64,000 nt of DNA from Paenibacillus piri. GTDB taxonomy: Bacteria > Bacillota > Bacilli > Paenibacillales > NBRC-103111. Numbering within the stretch: the stretch's first letter is position 1; each line of letters begins with the position of its first letter. Position numbers and translations under genes: made by a program. The stretch is taken from positions 167,501 through 231,500 of the forward strand of contig NZ_SMRT01000005.1 in assembly GCF_004354045.1 (NCBI RefSeq), written 5' to 3'. The notes under the pieces were generated by a model that was given only the letters and a program-made list of their open reading frames with translations, had not been told where the DNA came from and made no database searches. Shown here piece by piece: positions 8,336-17,363 of the stretch.

Positions 8336-9319
8336 ATGAGCAGCAGCTTACATACATTGCATAACGATAATGTCTGTCAAATTAAAGTGCCGCTGCCGTT
8401 TCCGCTGCGCTGGGTGAACAGCTACCTGATCCGCGGAGCGTCCGGATTTACGCTGATCGATCCCGGATTGCATACGGAAGCCGCCGAGCAGCATTGGGTG
8501 CAGGCTATGGACGAACTCGGCATCGGCTTCCGCGATATCGAACAGATCGTGCTGACTCACCATCATCCGGATCATTACGGATTGGCCGGTTTTTTTCAGG
8601 AGCGGTCGGGAGCTCCCGTCCTCATGTCGGAGGCTGGCCATCATCAGGTCCGCCTGCTGTGGGGGGATGGGCAGCCGATGGCGGCTGCGCTGCTGCGCTT
8701 GTTCAGCAGCAACGGGATGCCCGAGGAAATGCTGCTGTCGATGGAGGATCATATGGCCGGCTTCGTCCCTCTTGTATCGCCACAGCCGGAAATAACTCCG
8801 ATTCGTATCGGCGATCCGTTGAGGCTGGGCGATCACGAATATGAAACGGTGCATACGCCGGGTCATGCGTCCGGCCACGTATGCTTTTACCGGGCCGAGA
8901 CGAAGGTGATGCTGTGCGGCGATCATGTGATTCCGCAAATATCGCCGAACGTCAGTTATTTGCCGGGAGGAATTGACGATAACCCGTTGGGCAGTTTTTT
9001 GCGGAGTCTGGAAGCTATCGGCCGGTATGACGTTGCATGGGCTTACCCGGGTCACCGCGAGCCGTTCACGTCATTTGCCCATAGGACGCAGGAGCTGATC
9101 GCGCATCATGAGTCCCGGCTGGAGCTGATGCGCGCCATGCTGGTCGAACAGCCGCTTACGGCTTACCACGTATGCAGGAATACATTCGGCCATAAGCTGA
9201 CGCTTCATCAGCTGCGGTTCGCGCTGTCTGAGACGCTGGCTCATCTCATCTATATGCGGGAGGCAGGAACGATCCGGGAGCGGGAGCAGGATGGGCTGAT
9301 CGTATACCAAGCGCGCTAA
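8336..9319 (+). CDS. MBL-fold metallo-hydrolase
   Basis: A 327-residue metallo-beta-lactamase-fold hydrolase. The metal-binding motif is THHHPDH (within IVLTHHHPDHYGLAG); further metal ligands lie in HTPGHASGHVCFY and CGDHVIPQISP. The C-terminal extension contains a helical, winged-helix-like segment seen in LACTB2-type members. It is placed 6 bases behind the methyltransferase. The fold and metal site are clear; the substrate (thioester, lactone or other) is not. Confidence 0.87.
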   Translation: MSSSLHTLHNDNVCQIKVPLPFPLRWVNSYLIRGASGFTLIDPGLHTEAAEQHWVQAMDELGIGFRDIEQIVLTHHHPDHYGLAGFFQERSGAPVLMSEAGHHQVRLLWGDGQPMAAALLRLFSSNGMPEEMLLSMEDHMAGFVPLVSPQPEITPIRIGDPLRLGDHEYETVHTPGHASGHVCFYRAETKVMLCGDHVIPQISPNVSYLPGGIDDNPLGSFLRSLEAIGRYDVAWAYPGHREPFTSFAHRTQELIAHHESRLELMRAMLVEQPLTAYHVCRNTFGHKLTLHQLRFALSETLAHLIYMREAGTIREREQDGLIVYQAR

Positions 9320-9402
9320 TGGCTATGGCTATTTCAAAGGATGGAATCCAATGATTTCGCAGCATCGCTGCCGCCTCTGCTCCGCAGCAGGCGGTTGCTC
9401 AT

Positions 9403-9454
9403 AGAACAGCAGAAGCCCCCCGGTGTGCGCGTGCGGAGGGGCTTCTGCTGTTCT
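9403..9454. repeat. 17-bp perfect inverted repeat
   Basis: AGAACAGCAGAAGCCCC (9403-9419) and its exact complement (9438-9454) enclose an 18-base loop. It lies between the MBL gene and the Ger(x)C-like gene (intergenic 9320-9634). No T-run follows on either strand, so it may be a factor-dependent or bidirectional terminator or a mobile palindrome. I see nothing else in this gap except a ribosome-binding site at its end. Confidence 0.8.
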
Positions 9455-9634
9455 ATTCTCGGCTCCACTCCGCAGGCTTTGGAGTTCCCGAAGACATCGC
9501 GCAGCAGGGCAGGATATACGGATTCGCACGGTTATAACAATATTTAAGCGAGGTTGCGACAACTTTACATTAGTTTGGTGAAAATTGGGAACAATGAGAG
9601 CATCTGGTTTTTGACAGGAAAGGGTGCATAATGG

Positions 9635-10540
9635 ATGAGAATGACGATAAGCAGACAGCTGCTGCTTATAATCGCAATGGCTGCAGGTTTGACGGGCTGT
9701 TCCAAGGAAAGCCCGTCCCATGAAGCTGCCGTCAGGCCGGAAGCGGCTGCGCACGCTTCCTCGCAGGTCATAGCGCTGGATGTGTCCGAGGAAGGGACCA
9801 TGAAGCTGACCAGCTTGCCGAACCGCGGAATCACGGCGCTTTCCGATGCCGGAACGCCGCTCGTCGTGCTGCTGGGCAGCGGCTTTGTCCGGCGGCACGG
9901 CACGGTTCCGGCTTATGGGCTGCCGCGGCAGCTGCCGCAATCTCCTGCGGGAACGCGGCCTGTCATCGCGATGGTCGACGGACAGGCCGATCTGTTGATG
10001 AACCGGGCGCCTGCCGCGGAATGGCTGCCGGAGCTGGAGCGGCTGGCCGAAGAATTGGCAGGCTTCCGGCAGCGGCGTGACGGGATGAAGCGCGACGCCG
10101 TCATGCCTTACCTAAGCCGGGCCGGCGGAGCAGCCGGCGTCCAAGTGCAGGCCGCCGTGCTTCGCGGCCGGGAACCGGCGCTCCTGCTGAACGGGCAGGA
10201 GCTGGAGCTGTTGGCCTGCCTCGACGGGCAGGCGTTGGAAGGCATGAGCTGCCGGACGGCATGGAGCAGCAACGGGGATTTGCGGGCGCCGGTAATCAAC
10301 GCGTCGGTTACCGTCACCGCGGGACCCGGCGCTCCGCAGGCGCTGCGTGGGCCTGCCGCCGCCGACAGCATGGCGCAAAGGATGAGCGTCCTCCTGCGCA
10401 GCCTGCAGCTGCAAGGAGCGGACCCGCTCGATATCGGCCAAACGGTGCGCTCGTTGTACCGCGGCGCTTGGACCGGCGAGCGGTGGCGCACGGCGTTGAC
10501 CCGCGCCTCGATCGAGGTGCGGGTGCATATGTCTTCGTGA
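9635..10540 (+). CDS. Ger(x)C-like lipoprotein
   Basis: A 301-residue lipoprotein: a short charged N-terminus, a hydrophobic stretch and the lipobox LTGC at about residues 19-22. I did not recognise the N-terminal third. The middle (VQAAVLRGREPALLLNGQE followed by LELLACLDGQ) and the C-terminus (LQGADPLDIGQTVRS, a W, then IEVRVHMSS) resemble the last two domains of Ger(x)C germinant-receptor C subunits, where a DPLxIG..VR segment and a final IxVxV strand are usual. It is about 100 residues shorter than a normal GerC, and no gerA or gerB lies beside it. AAAGGGTG precedes the start. The family assignment is inference from pattern and needs a profile search. Confidence 0.55.
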   Translation: MRMTISRQLLLIIAMAAGLTGCSKESPSHEAAVRPEAAAHASSQVIALDVSEEGTMKLTSLPNRGITALSDAGTPLVVLLGSGFVRRHGTVPAYGLPRQLPQSPAGTRPVIAMVDGQADLLMNRAPAAEWLPELERLAEELAGFRQRRDGMKRDAVMPYLSRAGGAAGVQVQAAVLRGREPALLLNGQELELLACLDGQALEGMSCRTAWSSNGDLRAPVINASVTVTAGPGAPQALRGPAAADSMAQRMSVLLRSLQLQGADPLDIGQTVRSLYRGAWTGERWRTALTRASIEVRVHMSS

Positions 10541-10561
10541 GCCCGGCGCGGTTAGCCGCTC

Positions 10562-11605
10562 TTATACTTGAATGTTGAGCTTGAGGACCCCCGCCTTCTT
10601 TAAAGCATGAAAGAAGATGACGACAATCGGACCGAGGAACAAGCCGGTGACGCCGATCAGCTTGAACCCGATATACAGGCTCGCCAATACGGACAGCGCC
10701 CCGATGCCAACCGCATCGCCGACGATTTTCGGCTCGGCGATGCGGCGGAATACCGTGATGACAAGAAACAGCACGACAAGACCGACGGCCATGAATACGT
10801 CCCCCTGGATAAAGCTGTATACCGCCCAAGGGACAAGCACCGACCCGGTGCCGAGAATCGGCAGCAGGTCGACGATAATGACGAGCAGTGCGACGGCCAG
10901 CGGGTACTGCGCGCCGATAATAATGAGCCCGACCAGCGTTATGGCGTATGTAAGAAGGCTGAGAATCAACTGAGCTTTCAAAAAACCGATGATCGCCACA
11001 CGGAGATGATCCAGTACGACATTGATTTTTCCGCGCGATTCCTCGGAAAACAAGGCCAGAAAGCTGTTCTTGATTTGCTCCAGGCCGATGCTGATCAGGT
11101 ACAGCGCGATGATGAACACAACAATAAGGATGAAGAAGTTCGGCAGCGTTTTGGCGACATTCAGCCCGATTCCGTAAGCGGAGGTGAGTATCCTGTTCAG
11201 ACCGTCCGTGATCGCATCCATTCCTTGAATGAGGCCGCTCTGAATATATCCGGCCCATTCCTCCGGAAACGAGCGGTACAAAATGCCTTTGCCGGTCAGC
11301 GCTTCCCGGACGAAATGATCGGCTTCATTCAATAGAACGGGCAGCTTGCCTATAAACTCGACGAACTCCAAATAAACTTTTCTGCCGAGCAGAAAAAATA
11401 AGCCTGCGATGACCGCGATCAGCAGGCTGCAGGCAACCGATGCGCTGATCAGTCGGCTGAACCGCAAATAACGGATCATCCACTTTACAAGCGGCTCCAT
11501 CAATATTGCCGTAACCAGCGCCAGCAAGAATGGGAAGCCGACCGTAAACAGGCCGTACAGCAGCACAATCGAGACTATAATAAATACAATCGTTTTAGTC
11601 GGCAT
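10562..11605 (-). CDS. ytvI: YtvI/AI-2E-family sporulation membrane protein
   Basis: A 347-residue multi-spanning membrane protein of the AI-2E transporter/YtvI family. It has about eight predicted helices: a pair near the N-terminus, a soluble loop (about residues 80-145), then helices including NFFILIVVFIIALYLIS, LIVIIVDLLPILGTGSVLVP and a final LFLGPIVVIFFHALK. The DLLPILGTG and P-rich loop are family signatures. In B. subtilis the homologue is called a sporulation integral membrane protein. ATG 11605 is preferred because GGGGAG then has a 9-base gap; ATG 11611 is 3 bases from it. The gene lies downstream of, and separated by a terminator from, the HlyC-type gene on the same strand. Confidence 0.85.
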   Translation of the reverse strand: MPTKTIVFIIVSIVLLYGLFTVGFPFLLALVTAILMEPLVKWMIRYLRFSRLISASVACSLLIAVIAGLFFLLGRKVYLEFVEFIGKLPVLLNEADHFVREALTGKGILYRSFPEEWAGYIQSGLIQGMDAITDGLNRILTSAYGIGLNVAKTLPNFFILIVVFIIALYLISIGLEQIKNSFLALFSEESRGKINVVLDHLRVAIIGFLKAQLILSLLTYAITLVGLIIIGAQYPLAVALLVIIVDLLPILGTGSVLVPWAVYSFIQGDVFMAVGLVVLFLVITVFRRIAEPKIVGDAVGIGALSVLASLYIGFKLIGVTGLFLGPIVVIFFHALKKAGVLKLNIQV

Positions 11606-11621
11606 TCGCATGTTCTCCCCG

Positions 11622-11650
11622 CAAAAGAAAGCCGGAAAATTCCGGCTTCG
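11622..11650 (-). terminator. Terminator after the CNNM/HlyC-type gene
   Basis: On the reverse strand GAAGCCGGAA pairs with TTCCGGCTTTC around a very small loop and is followed by a T-rich run. It overlaps the leader of ytvI, so it separates the two genes or acts as an attenuator. Confidence 0.75.
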
Positions 11651-11652
11651 GA

Positions 11653-12984
11653 TTAAGATGACAAAGGGCTCTTTTCCAATGGGACGGTTGCAGCCAGTTC
11701 AGGTGCAAGTTTGCTGATTTCGATTTTGCGGATGCGGTGGCTGTCCTTTTTCAATACCGTAAACGTCAGGCCGTCATACTGCCATTGTTTGCCGGTCGCG
11801 ATCTCGGGCGCCTTCGTATATACCCAACCGCCTATCGTGTCCACAGCATCGTTTTCCAGACTCGAGCCAAGCAGATCGTTCACCTCGTTCAGCAGTACCT
11901 TTCCGTCGAAAATGTAGGTGTTGTCATTGATCTTTTCAATTTCTTTAACCTCGTCCTCATCGAATTCGTCGCGGATTTCGCCAACGATTTCCTCAAGAAT
12001 ATCCTCCATGGTGATGAGTCCGGACGTACCGCCGTATTCATCGACGAGAATCGCAATGTGCACCCGCTCCAGCTGCATCTTTTTCAGCAGGGCGTTGACC
12101 GGCATATGCTCGGGAACCGTAAGGACCGAATGTACGAGCTTGCGAAAATCGAAGTCCGGATTGTTGTCGTAATTCAAGAAAAATTGCTTCGTGTTCATAA
12201 TGCCGATGATATGATCCTTGCTCTCCTTGGCGATCGGGAAGCGAGTGTACTGCTCGCGGCGGATGATCTCCAGATTTTGTTCCATCGTATTGTTCGTATA
12301 CAAGCATACCATATCGGTCCGCGGCACCATAATTTCTCTGGCCAGCATATCGTCAAAGGCGAAAATCCGGTTCACATAGCCGTACTCGGATTTGTTGATT
12401 TTACCGCTTTGGTAGCTTTCCGTGACGATGATCTGGATTTCCTGCTCGGAATGCGCTTCTTCATGCTCTTTGGCCGGCTGTAGCCCGAACAATTTGATGA
12501 GCTGGTTGGCCGAGCCGTTTAACACCCAAATAAAGGGGTACATGATTTTATAGAACATCATTATAGGCTTCGCGGTCAACAGGCTGATCTGCTCCGCCTT
12601 CTGAATCGCCAATGATTTCGGCGCCAGCTCGCCCAATACGACATGCAGGAACGTAATAACAATGAAGGCGATCAAAAATGACAGCAGACCGCTCAACTCA
12701 CTACCCATGTTCAATGAATGAAACAGCGGGTGCAGTATTTTTTCCACGGTCGGTTCGCCGAGCCAACCCAAACCTAGCGCAGTGATCGTAATGCCCAGCT
12801 GGCAGGCAGACAAATAGCCGTCCAGATTACTGGTTACCTTTTGTACGGCGACTGCGTTTTTGCGGCCTTCCAGAACGAGCTGATCCACCCGGCTGGAGCG
12901 TAATCGAATGATGGCAAACTCCGTAGCGACGAAAAATGCGGTAAGTAGGATAAGAACTGCGACGAGAAACAAATTTAAGCCCAT
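11653..12984 (-). CDS. CNNM/CorC (HlyC) family transporter with CBS pair
   Basis: A 443-residue protein with the order DUF21 membrane domain (about residues 1-190, four hydrophobic segments), a CBS pair (about 205-335, EIMVPRTDMVCL and ILVDEYGGTSGLITMEDILEEIVGEI) and a C-terminal CorC_HlyC domain (about 350-430, starting DDNTYIFDGK in part). Family members in Firmicutes (for example MpfA/YhdP types) export or regulate magnesium; older annotation calls them hemolysins without support. The start follows a purine-rich AAGGAAGG. A terminator lies right after its stop. The ion is inferred from family knowledge. Confidence 0.9.
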   Translation of the reverse strand: MGLNLFLVAVLILLTAFFVATEFAIIRLRSSRVDQLVLEGRKNAVAVQKVTSNLDGYLSACQLGITITALGLGWLGEPTVEKILHPLFHSLNMGSELSGLLSFLIAFIVITFLHVVLGELAPKSLAIQKAEQISLLTAKPIMMFYKIMYPFIWVLNGSANQLIKLFGLQPAKEHEEAHSEQEIQIIVTESYQSGKINKSEYGYVNRIFAFDDMLAREIMVPRTDMVCLYTNNTMEQNLEIIRREQYTRFPIAKESKDHIIGIMNTKQFFLNYDNNPDFDFRKLVHSVLTVPEHMPVNALLKKMQLERVHIAILVDEYGGTSGLITMEDILEEIVGEIRDEFDEDEVKEIEKINDNTYIFDGKVLLNEVNDLLGSSLENDAVDTIGGWVYTKAPEIATGKQWQYDGLTFTVLKKDSHRIRKIEISKLAPELAATVPLEKSPLSS

Positions 12985-13258
12985 TTTTACCTTCCTTAGT
13001 GAAGAAAATTTTGTGAAACTTAAGAACCGTTTATTTATAAGTTCTTATGAACCCATTATAAAGTAAGTCATAAGAATATGAAAATGCGATGATGAACCGG
13101 GATGTTCAATTTACGATCATTTTTTTGAAGTAACCGGTCGCTTGCTGATGAAATCGGCTATTATCTCCTTTGACAAACGGTTTGGATTCGATTTATGATG
13201 AGTTCAAATGAACTCGAAATCTGTTGAGCGGCGCTGACCGTCGAAAGGAGGAGCCCGA

Positions 13259-14050
13259 TTGGAAACTTTCACATTGACCCGTAAAGATATGGCCATCATG
13301 CTCCTCTCCATGAAAGGAAGAGCAACGAGAGCACCGTTAACCGTTTTGCAGGAAGCCTGGAAGAAAAACCATTCGGCCGGGATGGAATATGGGACGTCAT
13401 TGTCCGCATTCCTGTCCACGCATCTGCCCCCCATATTGGAAAAGATGATCAAAAGCAACCATGTTGAAGGTTTTTCATTACAAGATATAGTATCGCTCGG
13501 GAATCAAATAGAATATACAAACGTTTCGATCACTTCGATGCAAAATTGGGTGAAAAGGGATTTCAAGGAGTTTTTAGGGGCGCCCAAAATAGGAAAAAAA
13601 TATTCGGTCGATCAAGCAGCCATGCTGTTCATCATCGACGATTTGAAAAACTGTCTCGATTTCGAGTCGCTGCGCAAGCTGTTCGAAATCGCGTTCCAGC
13701 AGCCGGACGACGAATCCGACGATCTGCTCGGACCCGTCGATTTATATGCGGCCTACAGCATGCTTTTTGAGGAAATGGACGCCAATAACGACCAGCTGCT
13801 CGACGTGCAGGGGCATGGGGCGGGCAAGCATAACTACGACGCGCTGACCGAGTCCACAATCAGGCAAAAAGCCGATCAATACGTGCATCATTTGAACCAT
13901 TTGAACCCGCAGCAAAAAAAGGCGGTGCGCAATTTGCTGTTTATCGCCATGGTGTCCGTTCAAACCGCTTACTTCCATTCACTGGCCAGGAGATATATGA
14001 ATGCCACGCTGTTTCTTCACAGCCTGGATGAAGACCACCGGAACGGCTGA
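13259..14050 (+). CDS. DUF1836 domain protein (putative DNA-binding)
   Basis: A 263-residue protein starting at TTG, placed by AAAGGAGG at 13244-13251. The central part (about residues 80-150: VSITSMQNWVKRDFKEFLG, then KKYSVDQAAMLFIIDDLKN) is the DUF1836 fold, a MerR-like winged-helix region in which QNWVKR is the most conserved stretch. The C-terminal half is helical and unknown. Function is unknown in the family; a regulatory role is inferred. The gene is divergent from the CNNM/HlyC gene. Confidence 0.75.
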   Translation: METFTLTRKDMAIMLLSMKGRATRAPLTVLQEAWKKNHSAGMEYGTSLSAFLSTHLPPILEKMIKSNHVEGFSLQDIVSLGNQIEYTNVSITSMQNWVKRDFKEFLGAPKIGKKYSVDQAAMLFIIDDLKNCLDFESLRKLFEIAFQQPDDESDDLLGPVDLYAAYSMLFEEMDANNDQLLDVQGHGAGKHNYDALTESTIRQKADQYVHHLNHLNPQQKKAVRNLLFIAMVSVQTAYFHSLARRYMNATLFLHSLDEDHRNG

Positions 14051-14108
14051 ACGGCGAACAACTAGGAACTAACTTGGACAGCGATCGAGAGCCTGCAGAG
14101 CAAACAAT

Positions 14109-14151
14109 GAAAAGCCTCCCTTTCACGCGGCGATGCGTAGAGAGGGAGGCT
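14109..14151 (-). terminator. Hairpin between convergent genes
   Basis: AGCCTCCCT and AGGGAGGCT form a 9-bp stem. On the reverse strand it is followed by TTTTC, which suits termination of the PgpA-family gene; on the plus strand no T-run follows. Confidence 0.65.
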
Positions 14152-14177
14152 AATTTGGTTGGCTTTTGAAAAGCACG

Positions 14178-14699
14178 CTATCCTTCCTGTTGCTGTTCTT
14201 CTTTCTCGGCCTGCTTGCGGTGGGCAATCCTGCTGCTGGCCGCCGCCGCGATCGCTCCCACGATATCGTCGAGGAACGTATGCTTGTGCTTGCCGTGCTT
14301 ATCGTTCAGCATTTTCAGGATGCCCGGCTTCAGCTTGTCGATATACCCGAAGTTGGTGAATCCGATGCTCCCGTACACATTGACAATGGAAAGGGCGAGC
14401 ACCTCGTCGCAGCCGTAAAGGCCTTCGTCGTTTTCGATCATTTCCTGCAGGGGAGAGAGCAGCTTGCCTTCTTCGGCGAGTATGTCCAACTGAATCCCGG
14501 TCAATATCGCATTCTGCACCTCGCGCTTTTGCACGACGGACTCGACGCTGATGATTGCGTCCTCCATGGTCAGGCTCGGATAATAATCTTTTTGCAAAAA
14601 GAATGTCAGCTCCGCAATATCCTGTATCGTCACACCGCGCTGCTTCAACCAGCTGTCGGCGGCGTCTTTGACTTTTTTCGAGTTCAAGTTATAAGTCAT
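14178..14699 (-). CDS. Phosphatidylglycerophosphatase A family protein (YutG-like)
   Basis: A 173-residue protein with the YutG/PgpA layout: an N-terminal helical part (VTIQDIAELTFFLQKDYYPSL), GCDEVLALSIVNVYGSIGFTNFGYIDKL, and a C-terminal HTFLDDIVGAIAAAASSRIAH segment. These motifs are shared with YutG-type proteins annotated as low-temperature-requirement C or phosphatidylglycerophosphatase A. The catalytic role in phosphatidylglycerol synthesis is family knowledge, not shown here. It lies directly downstream of the diguanylate cyclase gene (15 bases). Confidence 0.8.
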   Translation of the reverse strand: MTYNLNSKKVKDAADSWLKQRGVTIQDIAELTFFLQKDYYPSLTMEDAIISVESVVQKREVQNAILTGIQLDILAEEGKLLSPLQEMIENDEGLYGCDEVLALSIVNVYGSIGFTNFGYIDKLKPGILKMLNDKHGKHKHTFLDDIVGAIAAAASSRIAHRKQAEKEEQQQEG

Positions 14700-14714
14700 C
14701 CTGCACCCTCCTGA

Positions 14715-15593
14715 TTAATGAAACTCCGAATAGTGTTTACCGTGCTTTTTCGACTGATACATCGCTTTGTCCGCCGACTGGATCAACTGTTCCTCGCTGC
14801 CGTCCTGCGGATAGAGGGCCGCTCCCATACTGCATGCGACCGTAATGTCGTGGCGTCCGATCACAAACCGTTTATTCAGAGCGCTCATAACGCGCTGCGC
14901 CACTTTATGGATATCCTCGGAATGATCGACTTGTTGAAGCAAAATGACGAACTCGTCTCCGCCCAGCCGGCACACCGTATCAGGATCCCGCACGCAATGG
15001 AGCAGCCGCGACGCAACCTTTTTCAACAATTCATCGCCTACGGCATGACCGTAACGATCGTTAATTTGCTTAAAATCGTCCAAATCCAAATAAAACAGCG
15101 CCAGTCTGCGCTCGTATCTTTTGGCCAGCAAAATCGCCTGCTTATAGCGATCCTGAAACAATCGGCGATTCGGCAGTCCGGTCAAGGCATCGTAATAGGC
15201 CATTTGGGTCAAACGCTCTTCCACATTTTTATAGCGGCTTATATCGCGCGAGATGAGCGCTACCTCAGGGACGCTTTCATTATTGAATAAATAGGCGGTC
15301 CCTTCGACCCAGAGGGGAACGCCGTCCTTCGTATCATAGCGGTATTCCAGAAAGAATGGCTTGCGCCCCCCGGTAAGCAAGCGGAACTGATGCCGGAAGC
15401 GATCCGTATCCTGATCAAAGATCAGATCGAAGCATGGCTTGCCCAGCAATGTCCCCGAGCAATCCCCCATCAGCCGCAGAAAAGCGGGAGAGCAATATGT
15501 AATGGCTCCCTCAAGATCGAGACGAAGAATGAAATCACCGCTTCGCTCGATCAATTGGCGAAAAAAACTATCTTGAACGGCGTCGTTCCCCAT
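14715..15593 (-). CDS. PAS-GGDEF diguanylate cyclase
   Basis: A 292-residue sensor that makes cyclic di-GMP. A PAS domain covers about residues 10-130 (FILRLDLEGAITYCSPAFLRLMG), with LISRDISRYKNVEERL as linker; GGDEF follows (YYDALTGLPNRRLFQDRYKQ to the end). The active-site GGDEF is intact, and RDPD five residues upstream is an inhibitory I-site, so product inhibition is expected. No signal peptide or membrane segment is seen, so it is a cytosolic sensor. The start at 15593 is chosen because AGAGGTGG precedes it; a longer frame to 15701 has no ribosome-binding site. Confidence 0.9.
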   Translation of the reverse strand: MGNDAVQDSFFRQLIERSGDFILRLDLEGAITYCSPAFLRLMGDCSGTLLGKPCFDLIFDQDTDRFRHQFRLLTGGRKPFFLEYRYDTKDGVPLWVEGTAYLFNNESVPEVALISRDISRYKNVEERLTQMAYYDALTGLPNRRLFQDRYKQAILLAKRYERRLALFYLDLDDFKQINDRYGHAVGDELLKKVASRLLHCVRDPDTVCRLGGDEFVILLQQVDHSEDIHKVAQRVMSALNKRFVIGRHDITVACSMGAALYPQDGSEEQLIQSADKAMYQSKKHGKHYSEFH

Positions 15594-15822
15594 CGCTTTC
15601 CACCTCTTTGATTGGTGTGACAGGATCGTTCCAGGCGCGCGGCGCAGGCATGTCCTTTTTCCCATGATCTTATTATAAAAATAAGCGGAATCCAAAAGCA
15701 ATCAAATGTGCCGCAATCGTTTGGAATTTCACAAAATGGTTGTCATAAAACTTGTCTCCCCCTCGTATAGTGGGATTAAGAGAAGGACAAACAATCCCTT
15801 AAATATCAAGGAGGAATCATCC

Positions 15823-16866
15823 ATGAAACGGTACAGATGGACTCGTTGGGCGGCTGTGACGGGCATTGTGGTGCTGCTGACTTCGGGCTGCTCCGCATTA
15901 GGTACGAAGGAAAATTCGCAATCGATCGATCCTCCGCCGACCGGCGCGGATGCCGCTGCCGACAAAGTGAAGGCGGTTAGCGGCACTGTCATTCAAAATC
16001 CTTCGCCGGTTACGATTTATGCCAAGGATAACAACGGCTTTGTAGCTCCGGTCGGCATCAATGTCGAGAAAGCGGTCGATAAAGCGAAGAAGGCGCTGGA
16101 AGCGATGGTGGATGGCAGCGCGGCGTCGACGCAGCTGCCGGCCGGCTTTACCGCAATGATTCCTAAAGGAACGACGATAAAAGGAATCAACATTACGAAG
16201 GATAAGCTTGCGATCGTCGATTTTTCCAAGCAGTTTACGGATTACAACGTACAGGATGAGCGTAAAATTTTGGAAGCAATTACATGGACGATGACAGGCT
16301 TCCCGAGCGTGGATAAGGTTCAGCTGCGCGTGGAAGGCAAGGCGATGACCGAAATGCCCCATGGGGCCACTCCGCTGGACGAGCCGCTGACGAGAATGAT
16401 GGGGATCAATCTGGAAAAGCCGGAAGGCGTGGAGTATGGGCAATCGACGCCGGTTACGCTGTATTTCCTGGGGCAAAATCAGGACAACTACAAATATTAC
16501 GTGCCTGTTACCCGCATGGTGAAGCGTACGAACGACATCGCTCAAGCTGTCATCGAGCAGCTGATCTCCGGTCCCGATCAGAAGAAAGGGCTGGCTGCGG
16601 TCATGACGCCGGGTGCGGAGCTGAAGCAGGTGAAAAAAGCGGACGATCTGATTACAGTCGACTTCTCGGATAAAATGCTGGGTCCCGACAAAAAGGCACC
16701 GGCCGAAGCTTTGAACGCTGTGGTGCTGTCGCTCACCGAAAATGCAGGCGCCGCAACGAAGGTACAGATTACCGTAAACGGTGAAGCCAAGGTGACGACA
16801 ACGGAAAACCAAAGCTACAGCAAGCCGGTTAGCCGGCCTTCCAATATTAACCAGATCAAACTGTAA
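15823..16866 (+). CDS. gerM: GerM-type lipoprotein with two GerMN domains
   Basis: A 347-residue lipoprotein with lipobox LTSGC near residue 21. Two repeated GerMN domains follow: about residues 60-190 (VTIYAKDNNGFVAP to VQLRVEG) and 215-330 (VTLYFLGQNQDNYKYYVPV to VQITVNGEA). The homologue in B. subtilis is needed for normal sporulation and germination and for the mother cell to forespore channel. CAAGGAGG (15808-15815) fixes the ATG. It lies upstream of rph, as in B. subtilis (gerM-rph-ysnA), but here a terminator and a repeat array separate them. Confidence 0.9.
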   Translation: MKRYRWTRWAAVTGIVVLLTSGCSALGTKENSQSIDPPPTGADAAADKVKAVSGTVIQNPSPVTIYAKDNNGFVAPVGINVEKAVDKAKKALEAMVDGSAASTQLPAGFTAMIPKGTTIKGINITKDKLAIVDFSKQFTDYNVQDERKILEAITWTMTGFPSVDKVQLRVEGKAMTEMPHGATPLDEPLTRMMGINLEKPEGVEYGQSTPVTLYFLGQNQDNYKYYVPVTRMVKRTNDIAQAVIEQLISGPDQKKGLAAVMTPGAELKQVKKADDLITVDFSDKMLGPDKKAPAEALNAVVLSLTENAGAATKVQITVNGEAKVTTTENQSYSKPVSRPSNINQIKL

Positions 16867-16918
16867 GCACCGTACATCCGAAACGGGTTTAACCGCGAAA
16901 TTTATATGAATGACGAAG

Positions 16919-16940
16919 GGGGAGCCGCGGCTCCCCTTTT
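16919..16940 (+). terminator. Terminator after gerM
   Basis: GGGGAGCCGCGGCTCCCC (16919-16936) is a perfect palindrome followed by TTTT. The family A repeat array begins at the next base. Confidence 0.85.
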
Positions 16941-17282
16941 ATAATGATAGAAAGTATACGTTTTCAGCGGAGCTGAAGCTTTCTATGATTTCAAGAAAAC
17001 CTACATTTAAATCGCGGTCGCTCATCTTGGTATGGCTTCGATAGAGGTTTTCTTATAATGATAGAAAGTATACGTTTTCAGCGGAGCTGAAGCTTTCTAT
17101 GATTTCAAGAAAACCTACATTTAAATCGCGGTCGCTCATCTTGGTATGGCTTCGATAGAGGTTTTCTTATAATGATAGAAAGTATAAGTTTTCAGCGGAG
17201 CTGAAGCTTTCTATCATTTCAAGCAAACCTACATTTAAATCGCGGTCGCTCATCTTGGTATGGCTTCGATAGAGGTTTTCTT
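16941..17282 (+). repeat. Family A repeat, three tandem copies of 114 bp
   Basis: Three nearly identical units start at 16941, 17055 and 17169. Each has two hairpins. Hairpin 1 pairs ATAGAAAG with CTTTCTAT and, inside it, TTCAGC-GGA-GCTGAA. Hairpin 2 pairs AAGAAAACCT with AGGTTTTCTT around about 45 bases. No reading frame is conserved and no transposase is present. Related copies are at 31911, 39936 (three), 41195 and 59412. The bases from 17283 to 17363 hold nothing I recognise. Confidence 0.92.
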
Positions 17283-17363
17283 ATTGGAACTCATTAGCTC
17301 ACTTTGGTACAATAGGAAGGCTGAAGGGTACATACGATATCAACCGCTGTTTACGGGCAGCTT

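Noticed and set aside
16941..17282. Possible insertion sequence
   Set aside because: No transposase frame, no flanking direct repeats seen; three identical 114-bp hairpin units do not fit an IS.
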